Assembly (NCBI GenBank): GCA_963720705.1
Contig: CAVRGJ010000016.1
Location: 48,931-112,930 of the forward strand
Direction: 5' to 3'
DNA: 64,000 nt
From: DASWJZ01 sp963720705
Lineage (GTDB): Bacteria > Pseudomonadota > Alphaproteobacteria > Rhizobiales > Afifellaceae
Shown: in pieces, positions 29,156 to 38,468 of the stretch
Numbering within the stretch: the stretch's first letter is position 1
How the letters are laid out: every line of letters begins with the position of its first letter
The notes under the pieces: model-generated
Told to the model about the DNA's origin: nothing
Database searches by the model: none
What the model saw: the letters and a program-made list of their open reading frames with translations, nothing else
Program-made: the position numbers and the translations under genes

Positions 29156-29688
29156 GCGCGAAGCCCGGCGCGATCGCGACGCGACCGATTGCGCTCGTTG
29201 CCGCCGTCGCGGAAAACGGCGTGATCGGCGTCGACGGCGGCCTGCCGTGGCGCGTGAAATCCGACATGCGGAAGTTCCGTGCGATCACGATGGGAAAGCC
29301 CGTCGTCATGGGGCGAAAGACCTTCGAATCGATTGGGCGCGTACTCGACGGCCGCGACGTGATCGTGGTGACGCGGCGGCCCGGATTCGGCGGCGCCGGT
29401 ATCCTGGTCGCGGCAAGTCTTAAGGAAGCGCTGGCGCTCGCGGAAGCACGCGCGGCCGCGCGTGGCGCCGAAGAGATCTGCGTCGTCGGCGGCGGTGAAG
29501 TGTACCGGGAGGCCCTGCCGCTCGCCGAAACCCTTTGCATCACGCAAGTCGCGGCAAAGCCCGCCGGCGATACCTGCTTCCCGGAGATCGCGTCGGAGGA
29601 CTGGGTGGAGGTTTCGCGCGAGCCGCTTCCGGCGAGCGAAGGCGACACGGCGGCGGCCGTGCACGTCGTTTATCGAAAGCGCCGTTAA
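29152..29688 (+). CDS. folA: Dihydrofolate reductase, probable CTG start
   Basis: A 178-aa enzyme regenerating tetrahydrofolate after the ThyA reaction. The domain starts ALVAAVAENGVIGVDGGLPWR and continues with GKPVVMGRKTFESIG and EICVVGGGEVYREALPLAETL, all DHFR signatures. No ATG, GTG or TTG precedes the first conserved strand within a reasonable distance. CTG 29152 does, with GGAGG at 29140-29144 placed 7 bp before it and its TGA shared with the thyA stop. The start choice is an inference. Confidence 0.9.
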   Translation: MSAKPGAIATRPIALVAAVAENGVIGVDGGLPWRVKSDMRKFRAITMGKPVVMGRKTFESIGRVLDGRDVIVVTRRPGFGGAGILVAASLKEALALAEARAAARGAEEICVVGGGEVYREALPLAETLCITQVAAKPAGDTCFPEIASEDWVEVSREPLPASEGDTAAAVHVVYRKRR

Positions 29689-29801
29689 GTCTTCCCGCTC
29701 TTTCCGAAAACCCTTGCAGCGCGCGGCGTTGCCAGCGATGGCCCGCGTCCCTATAACCCGCGGCACGCGTCGCGGGGGGCCGCCGACGAGAAGGAGCACG
29801 G

Positions 29802-30927
29802 ATGCCCTGGAGCAACAATTCCGGCGGGGGCGGCTGGAAAGGTGGAGGCGGAGGGCCGTGGGGCTCGGGTCCGCAGCAACGGGGCCCGCAAGCCCCCGAT
29901 CTCGAGGAGCTTCTGAAGCGCAGCCAGGATCGGCTGCGTAACGTGCTTCCGGGCGGCGGGCGCAGCAACGCGCTCGTCGGTGTGCTCATCGTAGATAGCG
30001 ATCGTCCTCGTCTGGGCCTTCAACAGCCTCTACATGGTGCAGCCCGACGAGCTTGGTCAGGAACTCGTCTTCGGCAAGCCGAAGCAGGGAGTGGCGACGC
30101 AGGGGCTGCATTTCATCTTCTGGCCGGTCGAGACCGTCGAGAAGGTCTCAACCCGCGTGCAGCGCGAGTTCTTCGGCTCCGACGCAGCGCGCCGAAACGC
30201 TACCGACACGAGCCTCATGCTCTCCGGCGACCAGAACATCGTCGACGTCAATTTCACGGTGCTCTGGCGGGTGAGCGATCCGAAGAAATATCTCTTCGAT
30301 GTCAGCGAGCCCGACGCCTTCCTGCAGCGCGTCGCCGAGAGCGCCATGCGCGAACTCGTCGGCCGCTCAACGGCAGAAGAAGTGCGCACGGAGCGTCGCG
30401 CCGAAGTCGAAGAGGGCGTTCGCGATCTGCTTCAAAAGACGCTCGACACCTACGATGCGGGCATCACCATCGTCGGCGTCCAGCTCGAACGCGCCGATCC
30501 GCCAGCAGAGGTCGCCGACGCGTTCGAGGAGGTGCAGCGTGCACAGCAGGATCTCGACCGCTTTCAGCGCGAGGCCGAGCAATACGCCAACAAGCGTCTC
30601 GGCGACGCCCGCGGCGAGGCTGCGCAGGTAACCGAGACGGCGCAGGGCTACAAACAGCAGGTCGTGGCAGAGGCGGAAGGCGAATCGCAGCGCTTCCTCT
30701 CCGTCCTCGCCCAATACGAACAGGCCAAGGACGTGACCCGCACCCGCCTCTATCTGGAGACGATGGAAAGGGTGTTCCGCGACTCCAATAAGATCATCCT
30801 GGAGGGCGGCTCCGGCGTGGTTCCCTATTTGCCGCTCGATCAGTTGCAGCGGAACAGGCCGCCGCCGGTCGTCCAGTCGGCGCCCGCGAGCACCCAGACC
30901 CAGACACAAGCGGGAGCGGGCCAATGA
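29802..30927 (+). pseudogene. hflK: Modulator of FtsH protease HflK, one frameshift
   Basis: HflK, with HflC, forms the SPFH complex that encloses FtsH in the inner membrane. The first frame has the Gly-rich N-terminus (MPWSNNSGGGGWKGGGGGP) and the start of the transmembrane helix (NALVGVLIV). At about 29994 the frame shifts by one base. The helix then continues as IAIVLVWAFNSLY, followed by the SPFH domain from MVQPDELGQELVFGKP to the end. The ATG has AAGGAGC. Its stop overlaps hflC by ATGA. The complete sequence is present over both frames, so the gene may be intact in the cell. Confidence 0.9.
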
Positions 30928-32039
30928 GACGCGCTTCCGTTGTCCTGATCGGCCTCGCGGTCGTCGTCTTCATTGTCTACTCGTCGATTTTCATCGTGAA
31001 CCCGCGCGAGCAGGCGCTGGTGCTTCGCTTCGGCGAGATCACACGCGTCATCCAGAAGCCCGGCATCTATTTCAAGCTGCCGACGAACTTCGTCGACACC
31101 GTTCAGATCATCGAGAACCGGCTGCTGAGCTTCGATCTGGAAGACATCCGCGTGCAGGTGCGCGACGGCCGGCGCTACATCGTCGACGCCTTCGTCGCCT
31201 TCAAGATCACCGATCCGCGCAAGTTCCGCGAGAATGTGTCGGGCAGTCTCGACATCGCGCGCGAGAACATGCGCACCCGGCTCGATGCGGCGCTCAGGCG
31301 CGTCTACGGCCAGCGCAGCTTCGAGGCGGCGCTTTCGGAACAGCGCGGCGACATGATGCTGGAGGTCAGGGATCAGCTGCGTCCGCTTACCGCCGCAGTT
31401 GGCATCGAGGTCGTCGACGTTCGCATCAAGCGCACCGACCTTTTGCCGGAAGTCTCGCAGCAGACGTTCGAGCGCATGCGCGCCGAGCGCCTGGCTGAGG
31501 CGGCGCAGCTTCGCGCGCGCGGCACCGAACTCGCCGCCCGCATCCGCGCCGAAGCCGATCGTGAGGCTGTGGTGACCGTGGCGGAGGCGCAGCGCGAAGG
31601 CGATATCCTGCGCGGCCAGGGCGAAGCGGAGCGGAGCCGCATCTTCGCCGATGCCTATCAGCGCGATCCGGGCTTCTTCGAGTTTTACCGCTCGATGCGG
31701 GCCTACGAGCAGGCGCTGCCGGCGAGCAATACGTCGCTGGTCCTCTCGCCCGATTCGGAGTTCTTCCGCTTCTTCAAGAGCGACCTCGCCGGCACGACGG
31801 CGGCCGGCGCCACGCCTGCTCCGGAAGGCACTTCCGAGAGCATGTCGCCGGAAGCCGGCACGCCTGAGAACGCGCCCGCGGAGCCCAGCGCCAACACCAA
31901 CGCGGAGGGAACACCGCCGGAGACGGCGCCCGCCACTCAGTCGCCGGCACCTGCGGCAGAACCGCCCACGCCTGCGGCAGAACCACCCGCGCCTCCGACC
32001 GAAGCGCCGGCTCCCGCCGCTCCCGCCCCGGCGCAATGA
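30924..32039 (+). CDS. hflC: Modulator of FtsH protease HflC
   Basis: A 371-aa SPFH-family partner of HflK. An N-terminal membrane helix (SVVLIGLAVVVFIVYSSIFIV) precedes the band-7 domain (NPREQALVLRFGEITRVIQKPGIYF) and the long amphipathic helix (RARGTELAARIRAEADREAV). The end of the normal protein is at about residue 290. An extra tail of about 80 residues, almost only Pro, Ala, Glu and Thr, follows and is longer than in most HflC proteins. It overlaps hflK by 4 bp at the start and the DUF2065 gene by 4 bp at the end. Confidence 0.95.
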   Translation: MRRASVVLIGLAVVVFIVYSSIFIVNPREQALVLRFGEITRVIQKPGIYFKLPTNFVDTVQIIENRLLSFDLEDIRVQVRDGRRYIVDAFVAFKITDPRKFRENVSGSLDIARENMRTRLDAALRRVYGQRSFEAALSEQRGDMMLEVRDQLRPLTAAVGIEVVDVRIKRTDLLPEVSQQTFERMRAERLAEAAQLRARGTELAARIRAEADREAVVTVAEAQREGDILRGQGEAERSRIFADAYQRDPGFFEFYRSMRAYEQALPASNTSLVLSPDSEFFRFFKSDLAGTTAAGATPAPEGTSESMSPEAGTPENAPAEPSANTNAEGTPPETAPATQSPAPAAEPPTPAAEPPAPPTEAPAPAAPAPAQ

Positions 32040-32221
32040 GCGAAATCGCCACGGCGCTCGGGCTTGTTCTTGCATTGGAAGGGGCGCTCTACGCCCTCTT
32101 TCCAGATTTGATGAAGCGCATGGCGCAGCAGATCATCCAATCGCCAGGAGACACGCTCAGGGTCGCGGGAGTAGTATCCGCCGCAATCGGCGTCGCGCTC
32201 GTGTGGTTGGTGCGCGGGTGA
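32036..32221 (+). CDS. DUF2065 small membrane protein
   Basis: A 61-aa protein with two predicted membrane helices (IATALGLVLALEGALYALFP and VAGVVSAAIGVALVWLV) around a short charged loop with LMKRMAQQI. This is the DUF2065/YjeT pattern, usually found just after hflKC, as here. The start overlaps the hflC stop (ATGA). It probably belongs to the same operon. The role is unknown. Confidence 0.88.
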   Translation: MSEIATALGLVLALEGALYALFPDLMKRMAQQIIQSPGDTLRVAGVVSAAIGVALVWLVRG

Positions 32222-32299
32222 AGCAAATGTGAAGCGGCGGGCCGTGCATTCGCCAGGATTTGCGTCAAAATCCCGTCGCCTCGGCGGAGAGATTCGGAA

Positions 32300-34063
32300 A
32301 TGAGCTTTGGTTTGATCTGGCGGGGGGCCCTGGCAGCGGGGCTGATCGCGGCCTCGGTGTCGGCAATGGCTGCGCCGGCCGGGCCGTCGCAAGGCTTGCG
32401 CGCGCATGCGCGTGCGATCCCCGTGCAGCAGAGCGAGCCACCGGCGGCGGAGCCTGTCGCCCCGCCCGAAGCCACCCTGCCGCCGCCAATCTTGCCGGCG
32501 CCGCACCTGCCGGGCGACAACCCCGTTGTCACCCTCCCGCCCAAGGAGGAACCGACGGAGAAGGCGGCCACGTCGGTGGCTCCCGGCATCCCCGTCGACA
32601 GCAACGGCGCTGTTTTCTCCTTTGCCGACCTCGCCGAGCGGCTGCTCGATTCCGTCGTCTACATTTCGACCTCGCAGCGCGTCGCCATTTCGCGGCGGAC
32701 GCCGACGCCGGACGCGCCGAGCGGCCAGGATGCACCAAATGACCAAAGCGCGCCTGGTGGCCAGGATGCGCCGGGCGGCCAGGATGCTCCGCCGAACTCG
32801 GCTCCGGGCGACGACTTCTTCGACAACCTCTTTGACGACAACAGCGGCGACGGTGCGCAGGCCGTGCAGTCGCTCGGCTCCGGGTTCATCATCGATCCGT
32901 CCGGGCTGATCGTCACCAACAACCATGTGATCGCCGACGCCGACGAGATCGTCGCCAACCTCGCCAATGGCGAAAAGCTGGAAGCCAGGGTCGTCGGTAT
33001 CGACGACAAGACCGACCTTGCGCTTCTGAAGGTGGATTCTCCGACGCCCTTGAAGGCGGCGGTCTTCGGCCGCTCCGACAAGCTGCGCGTCGGCGACTGG
33101 GTGTTGGCGATCGGCAACCCGTTCGGGTTCGGCGGCACGGTCACCGCCGGCATCGTCTCGGCGCTCGACCGCGACATCAATTCCGGTCCTTACGACCACT
33201 ACATTCAGACCGATGCCTCCATCAACCGCGGCAATTCCGGCGGGCCGCTCTTCAACATCGAAGGCGAGGTGATCGGCATCAACACTGCGATCATGTCGCC
33301 GACCGGCGGATCGATCGGCATCGGCTTCTCGGTGCCCTCCGAGATTGCCGTTCCGGTGATCGAGCAGCTGCGCCGCTTTGGCACGGTCAGGCGCGGCTGG
33401 ATCGGAGTGCGCATCCAGGACGTCACCGACGACGTGGCCGAGGGCCTCGGCATGGACCACGCTACAGGCGCCTTCATCGCCGGGTTGACGGAGGACGGTC
33501 CGGCGGCGAAGGCCGGAATCAAGGAAGGCGACATCGTCGTTGAGTTCAACGGCCGGAAGGTCGACACGATGCGCGCGCTGCCGCGGCTCGTCGCCGACAC
33601 GCCGCCCGGCAACACCGTCGACGTAATCGTGGTTCGCGACGGCGAGCGCGTCACGCTCTCGATCGAGGTCGGCCTGTTAAAGGACGAGCCGGTGCAGAAG
33701 GCGGCGCTTTCGCCCGACGAGCAGCAGGGCGATTCCGCGACGCCTCCCGACGACGCAGCGAAGGCGTTCGGCCTGACGCTCGGCGCTATCACCGACGAGG
33801 CGCGGAAGTCGTTCTCGATCGACAGCAATGTGGAAGGCGTGCTTGTCGCCGAGGTCGATCCCGGAAGCGAGGCGGATGCGAAGAGCCTGAAGCCGGGCGA
33901 GGTCATCGTGCAGGTCAACCAGACCGACGTCTCAACCCCGGACGACGTGGTCGCCCGCATCGAAGAGCTCAAGTCGGCGGGCCGCCGCTCCGTGATGCTG
34001 CTCGTCTCCGGCACCGACAACAAGCTTCGCTTCGTGTCGCTTCGCTTCGAGGACGCGCCGTAG
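32300..34063 (+). CDS. degP: Periplasmic serine protease DegP/HtrA family (Do)
   Basis: A 587-aa trypsin-like chaperone-protease of the periplasm. Residues 1-24 form a signal peptide ending SAMAAP. The catalytic triad is His near 208 (VTNNHVIADADE), Asp near 238 (DDKTDLALLKVD) and Ser near 312 (GNSGGPLF). Two PDZ domains follow (one starting GWIGVRIQDVTDDVAEG, the second ending KSLKPGEVIVQVNQTDVSTP). Before the protease domain there is an unusual Pro/Ala region with repeated GGQDAPGGQDAP units. The hflKC neighbourhood fits membrane protein quality control. Confidence 0.94.
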   Translation: MSFGLIWRGALAAGLIAASVSAMAAPAGPSQGLRAHARAIPVQQSEPPAAEPVAPPEATLPPPILPAPHLPGDNPVVTLPPKEEPTEKAATSVAPGIPVDSNGAVFSFADLAERLLDSVVYISTSQRVAISRRTPTPDAPSGQDAPNDQSAPGGQDAPGGQDAPPNSAPGDDFFDNLFDDNSGDGAQAVQSLGSGFIIDPSGLIVTNNHVIADADEIVANLANGEKLEARVVGIDDKTDLALLKVDSPTPLKAAVFGRSDKLRVGDWVLAIGNPFGFGGTVTAGIVSALDRDINSGPYDHYIQTDASINRGNSGGPLFNIEGEVIGINTAIMSPTGGSIGIGFSVPSEIAVPVIEQLRRFGTVRRGWIGVRIQDVTDDVAEGLGMDHATGAFIAGLTEDGPAAKAGIKEGDIVVEFNGRKVDTMRALPRLVADTPPGNTVDVIVVRDGERVTLSIEVGLLKDEPVQKAALSPDEQQGDSATPPDDAAKAFGLTLGAITDEARKSFSIDSNVEGVLVAEVDPGSEADAKSLKPGEVIVQVNQTDVSTPDDVVARIEELKSAGRRSVMLLVSGTDNKLRFVSLRFEDAP

Positions 34064-34064
34064 T

Positions 34065-34964
34065 TCAAGCTTCGACGAATTCTTCGCGGCAAAAGCCCTG
34101 CAGGAAGAGTATCCCGCTCAAATCGGCGTGGTCGATCTCGGCGTCGGCGACGGCGCGCAGCGCCGGCTTCGCGCGGTAGGCGACGCCGAGCCCCGCTCGC
34201 CGCACCATTCCGGCATCGTTGGCGCCATCGCCGACGGCAAGCGTCTCCTCCGGCCGGAGACCGAGGCGCGTGGCAAGTTCCTGCAGCGTCGCCTCCTTCG
34301 CTTCCGCCCCGAGGATCGGCTCGGCGGCGTGGCCCAGGAACCGTCCGGACTCTGAAAGAAGCGTGTTCGCCCGCGAATCGTCGAAGCCGATCCGCCGCGC
34401 CACCGGGTCGACGAAAGCGGTGAAGCCGCCGGAGACGAGGGTCGTGTGTGCGCCTGCGGCGTGCATCGTGGCGACGAGCACGCGCGCGCCGGGGGTGGTC
34501 GTGATCCGCTCGGCGAGAACCTTCCCGACCACGTCGACAGGGAGGCCGCGAAGCAGTGCGACCCGCTCGCGCAGCGCCGGCGCGAATTGGATTTCGCCGC
34601 GCATGGCACGCTCGGTGATCGCCGCCACCCGATCGCGGAGCCCAAGCTCGGCGGCAAGCTCGTCGATACATTCCTGTCCGATCATGGTGGAATCCATGTC
34701 GGCGAGGAGGAGCTTCTTGCGGCGGGCCTCCACCGCGATGACGTTCACGTCGAGCGGGCGCCCGGCGAGGACACGTCGCGCCGCCTCGCGCGCCGCACCG
34801 GCGTCGCCTGCAAAGGGAACGTCGCAGGCCGCGCCTGGCGAAAGCCATCTTGGCGCGCCGGACTCGGCGCCGGCCGCGTCAAGCGCCTTCCGCGCGCGGT
34901 CGACGTCGTCTGCGCCAAGCGGCGCCTTCGCTTCGGCGGCGATGAGCGATAGGACATGGCGCAT
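34065..34964 (-). CDS. serB: Phosphoserine phosphatase SerB
   Basis: A 299-aa HAD-family phosphatase performing the last step of serine synthesis. The catalytic motif is LLADMDSTMIGQECIDELAA near residues 86-105; later motifs are TTLVSGGFTAFVDP, and GDGANDAGMVRRAGLGVAY near the end. The N-terminal third is the regulatory-type region usual in alphaproteobacterial SerB. The start codon overlaps the divergent miaA start by two bases. No strong ribosome-binding site is visible for it. The stop lies 1 bp after the degP end, convergent. Confidence 0.94.
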   Translation of the reverse strand: MRHVLSLIAAEAKAPLGADDVDRARKALDAAGAESGAPRWLSPGAACDVPFAGDAGAAREAARRVLAGRPLDVNVIAVEARRKKLLLADMDSTMIGQECIDELAAELGLRDRVAAITERAMRGEIQFAPALRERVALLRGLPVDVVGKVLAERITTTPGARVLVATMHAAGAHTTLVSGGFTAFVDPVARRIGFDDSRANTLLSESGRFLGHAAEPILGAEAKEATLQELATRLGLRPEETLAVGDGANDAGMVRRAGLGVAYRAKPALRAVADAEIDHADLSGILFLQGFCREEFVEA

Positions 34965-35877
34965 GGAGATTTCGCTAAGCGCTGTCGGGAAGGCGCGCGC
35001 GGTGCTGATAGCCGGCCCGACCGCGAGCGGCAAGTCGGCGGCGGCGCTTCGGTTGGCCGAGGCGTCGGCGCGCGAAGGCCGTGCGGCGTGGGTCGTCAAC
35101 GCCGACGCGATGCAGGTCTACGACGCGCTTCGCGTCGTGACCGCACGCCCGACCGTCGCCGACGAACGGCGCGCCCCGCACCGGCTCTACGGGCACGTCC
35201 GGGCGGACGTCCGCTATTCGGCGGGCGCCTGGCTTGCGGACGCGGAGGCGGTGCTGAAGGAGGCCGAGCGGGTTGGCGCTCTCGTGATCCTGACCGGCGG
35301 GACCGGCCTCTATTTCAAGGCGGCGACGGATGGCCTTGCCGCAGTTCCCGCCATTCCGCGCGAAACGCGCACGCGCTGGGCGGCGCGGCTACGGAATGAG
35401 GGCGTCGCGCAGCTCTATGCGCACCTCGCCGAGCTTGATCCCGTCTCCGCTGGGTCTATTCGCCCGACCGACCCGCAACGCATCGTAAGGGCGCTCGAAG
35501 TGCTCGACGCGACCGGCCGGCCGCTCGCCGACTGGCAGAGATTGGCGGCCGCGCCGCCGCTTGTTACAGCGGCCGCGCCGCGCTTCGTGCTCGAGCCGGA
35601 GCGCGCCGAGCTCTACCGCCGCATCGAAGCGCGCTTCGACCGCATGGTCGAAGCCGGCGCGCTTACAGAGATCGAGGCGCTCCTTGCGCAAGACCTCGAT
35701 CCCGACCTGCCGGTGATGAAGGCGATCGGCGTTCGCGCGTTCGTGGCGCACCTTCGGGGCGAGACTTCGCTCGACGCCGGGATCGCCGCGGCGAAGACGG
35801 AGACGCGGCGCTATGCCAAGCGACAGTCGACCTGGTTCCGCCACCAGATGCGGGATTGGCCGCGGCTTGCTGCTTGA
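34963..35877 (+). CDS. miaA: tRNA dimethylallyltransferase MiaA
   Basis: A 304-aa enzyme that prenylates A37 of tRNAs reading U-starting codons. It shows the P-loop GPTASGKSAAALRLAE near residue 18, NADAMQVYDALRVVTARP, and GGTGLYFKAATDG. The C-terminal half has AIGVRAFVAHLRGE and RRYAKRQSTWFRHQ. The ATG at 34963 has AGGA 8 bp before it. An in-frame ATG at 34942 lies inside the divergent serB and is less likely. The miaA gene next to ilvB is common in this order, although two c-di-GMP genes intervene here. Confidence 0.94.
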   Translation: MEISLSAVGKARAVLIAGPTASGKSAAALRLAEASAREGRAAWVVNADAMQVYDALRVVTARPTVADERRAPHRLYGHVRADVRYSAGAWLADAEAVLKEAERVGALVILTGGTGLYFKAATDGLAAVPAIPRETRTRWAARLRNEGVAQLYAHLAELDPVSAGSIRPTDPQRIVRALEVLDATGRPLADWQRLAAAPPLVTAAAPRFVLEPERAELYRRIEARFDRMVEAGALTEIEALLAQDLDPDLPVMKAIGVRAFVAHLRGETSLDAGIAAAKTETRRYAKRQSTWFRHQMRDWPRLAA

Positions 35878-35889
35878 GGCGCCTCGGGT

Positions 35890-38328
35890 TCAGCCCGTGC
35901 GCGCTTGTCGCCGCACCTCGACGACCGGCGAGGCCATCTTCGTCGGCTGTTCCGCTTCCGCCGTATCCGGCTCGGCGTAAACAAGATGGCGGATGTCGGC
36001 GAGCGGCGCCGGCCGACCGAAGAGATAACCCTGCGCCTGCGCGCAGGCCTCACTGTCGAGGAAGGATCGCTGCTCCTCGTTCTCGACGCCTTCGGCGAGC
36101 ACCGGGATGTCGAGGCTGCGGCCAAGGCCGAGCACGGCGGTAACGATGACGGTCGCCTGTTGCCGCGAGCCGATCTTGTCGACGAAGCTCTTGTCGATCT
36201 TGAGCTTGTCGAACGGAAACGCCTGCAGCGTCGACAGCGACGAATAGCCGGTGCCGAAATCGTCCATGGCGATGGCGACGCCGAGCGCCTTGATCCGCCG
36301 CAGCATGTCGAGCGTGCGCTGCAGGTCCTCGATGAGGGCGCTTTCGGTGATCTCGAGCTCCAGCCGGTGCGCCGGCATGCCCGTTTCGAGCAGGATCTCG
36401 TGGATCAGCTCCGGCAGGTTCGCGAGCTTGAACTGGATCGGCGAGAGGTTAACGGCGACGGTATAGGGCTTGGTCCAGTTCGCCGCTTCCTTGCAGACCT
36501 TGCGCAGAATCCATTCGCCAAGATGCAGGATAAGGTCGGTCTCTTCGGCGATCGGGATGAACTGCGAGGGGCCGATATAACCGTGCGTCGGGTGGTTCCA
36601 GCGTGCGAGCGCCTCAAAGCCGATGATCTCGCCGGTCGCGATCGAGGCTTGCGCCTGATAGTGCACCTCAAGCTCGTCGTTCTCGAGCGCCTGGGTGAGC
36701 TGCTGCGCCAGGATGCGACGCTCGCGTACCGTCTCGTCCATGTCGGGCGTGAAGAAGCACGCGCGGGCGCGGCCGTGCTCCTTGGCTCGGTAGAGCGCGA
36801 GGTCGGCATTGGCGAGGAGCGTGCGCGTGGCGTCGCCGTCGCGCGGATAGACGGAGACGCCGATGGTGAGGCCGACATGGAACGGCTGACCGCCCAGAAG
36901 CACAGGCTTGGAGAAGACCTCCAACAACTTGTCGGCGAGCCGCGCCGCGGAAGCCGGCTGCTCGCGGCCGGTCTGCACGATGACGAACTCGTCGCCGCCG
37001 AGGCGTGCGGCGAACTCCGTGTGCGAAAGGAGCGCCGTGATGCGCGCCGCCGTCGCCTTCAAAAGCTCGTCGCCGGCCGCGTGGCCATGCACGTCGTTGA
37101 TCTCCTTGAAGCGGTCGAGATCGACGATTAGCAGCGCGAGCTGGCCGTCGCGCGCCTTCATGGAGGCGATGTCGTTCTCCAACCGATCCTGGAAAGAGGC
37201 GCGGTTCGGAAGTCCGGTCAGCGTGTCGAAATGCGCGAGGAAGAGGATGCGCTGCTCCGCCGCCCGCCGCTCGCGCAGATCCCGCACGGCGAAGATCCTG
37301 CGCACCGCGCCTTCCGCCTCGGTGTTGCGCGAGATGACTTCGACCGGGATCGGGCCGTCGTCGGTTCGTAGCTGCGCCTCGAAGCGATCCGCTTCCCTGT
37401 CGCCGTTATAGTCGAGGCACTGCCAGATCGGCGTGTTGACGAGCCTTTCCGCGCAGATCGGACCGACCAGCGAGCGGATGCTCTCGTTGCAGTCGAGAAT
37501 CGTCGTGCCGTTGGTGAGGATGAGCCCCTCGACCGACGCATTGGCGATATTTCTGAGCTGCGTCTGCGCTTCCTTGCGCGCGCCGCGGGCGATCATGGTC
37601 GTGGCGACGCCGGTTCCGACGAGCAGCATCACCATGGCGCCGACGAAATAGCCGAGGATAGTCGGGTCGACGGACTTCGGCGGAATCGGGATGGTCGTCG
37701 ACGGCGAGATCGTGATCGCCGCCATGCCGACGAAATGCATGATGGAAATGCCGCCGGCGAGAAGGAGCGGCGCAACGATCTGGACGTTCCGCCCCTCGTT
37801 TCGAGCGCGGCTGACTGCCAACGTTGCGGCGGCGACGCAGAGCACCGCGCCCATGAAGAGGAGCGTCGGGTTCCAGGTGATCTTGCCGGCAATGCGAAGG
37901 CTCGCCATCGCGGTGAAGTGAAGTCCGACAGCCGCCAAGCCGACGACGCCGCCGCCGATCAGCCCCGCGGGGCCAGGTCCATAGGCCGCGATCACCATGC
38001 CGATCGTGGAAAGCAGGACGGCGACGAAGAACGCGCCGCCGGTCATCGCCGGATCGTAAGCGAGGCTGATGTTGGGTTGGAATGCGAGGAGCGCCACGAA
38101 GTGCGTGGTCCACATGACCGTGCCGGCGGAGAAGCCGGCGAGGAACAGCCAGCCGCTGCGCCCCTGGCCGTGCATCTCGCGCGCCTGCGCAAAAAGGAAG
38201 AGCGTAATGAAGCTCCCCAGTGCGCAGATTGCCATCGCAAGCAGAACGAGTTTCGGATCGTGGCTTTGCAGAACCTGGTTGCCGGCGAGGAACACGGGGG
38301 ACCCCTCAAAAATGCGATAACTTTTCAA
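35890..38328 (-). CDS. MHYT-GGDEF-EAL c-di-GMP signalling protein
   Basis: An 812-aa inner-membrane protein. The first 240 residues are seven or so hydrophobic helices with the MHYT pattern of paired Met/His motifs (MWTTHFVALLAF, LHFTAMASL, IMHFVGMAAI), which may bind copper and sense gas. A PAS-like linker follows. Then comes a GGDEF domain with intact AARLGGDEFVIVQ and an EAL domain with GFEALARWNHP and MDDFGTGYSSLS. Both catalytic motifs are intact, so it may make and/or break c-di-GMP. It is transcribed convergently to miaA. Confidence 0.92.
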   Translation of the reverse strand: MKSYRIFEGSPVFLAGNQVLQSHDPKLVLLAMAICALGSFITLFLFAQAREMHGQGRSGWLFLAGFSAGTVMWTTHFVALLAFQPNISLAYDPAMTGGAFFVAVLLSTIGMVIAAYGPGPAGLIGGGVVGLAAVGLHFTAMASLRIAGKITWNPTLLFMGAVLCVAAATLAVSRARNEGRNVQIVAPLLLAGGISIMHFVGMAAITISPSTTIPIPPKSVDPTILGYFVGAMVMLLVGTGVATTMIARGARKEAQTQLRNIANASVEGLILTNGTTILDCNESIRSLVGPICAERLVNTPIWQCLDYNGDREADRFEAQLRTDDGPIPVEVISRNTEAEGAVRRIFAVRDLRERRAAEQRILFLAHFDTLTGLPNRASFQDRLENDIASMKARDGQLALLIVDLDRFKEINDVHGHAAGDELLKATAARITALLSHTEFAARLGGDEFVIVQTGREQPASAARLADKLLEVFSKPVLLGGQPFHVGLTIGVSVYPRDGDATRTLLANADLALYRAKEHGRARACFFTPDMDETVRERRILAQQLTQALENDELEVHYQAQASIATGEIIGFEALARWNHPTHGYIGPSQFIPIAEETDLILHLGEWILRKVCKEAANWTKPYTVAVNLSPIQFKLANLPELIHEILLETGMPAHRLELEITESALIEDLQRTLDMLRRIKALGVAIAMDDFGTGYSSLSTLQAFPFDKLKIDKSFVDKIGSRQQATVIVTAVLGLGRSLDIPVLAEGVENEEQRSFLDSEACAQAQGYLFGRPAPLADIRHLVYAEPDTAEAEQPTKMASPVVEVRRQARTG

Positions 38329-38468
38329 GTTGAATAGACGCGAAAGCCGTGAAGACGAGGTTAGGTGGCAAACTTAACAAGGCGTTTCACGGCATGTGGA
38401 GCGGTGGGGCGGAGGCGCTGCATCGGCTTTTGCCGCACGAGACCCGGACGAGCGTCTGGACAACGCGG

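Noticed and set aside
28651..29688. A DHFR starting inside thyA at ATG 28651
   Set aside because: The first 160 residues are a shadow of thyA; the DHFR domain begins after the thyA stop.
32735..32800. CRISPR or tandem DNA repeat in degP
   Set aside because: The repeats are protein-level GGQDAP units inside an intact degP frame; no spacer-repeat pattern exists.
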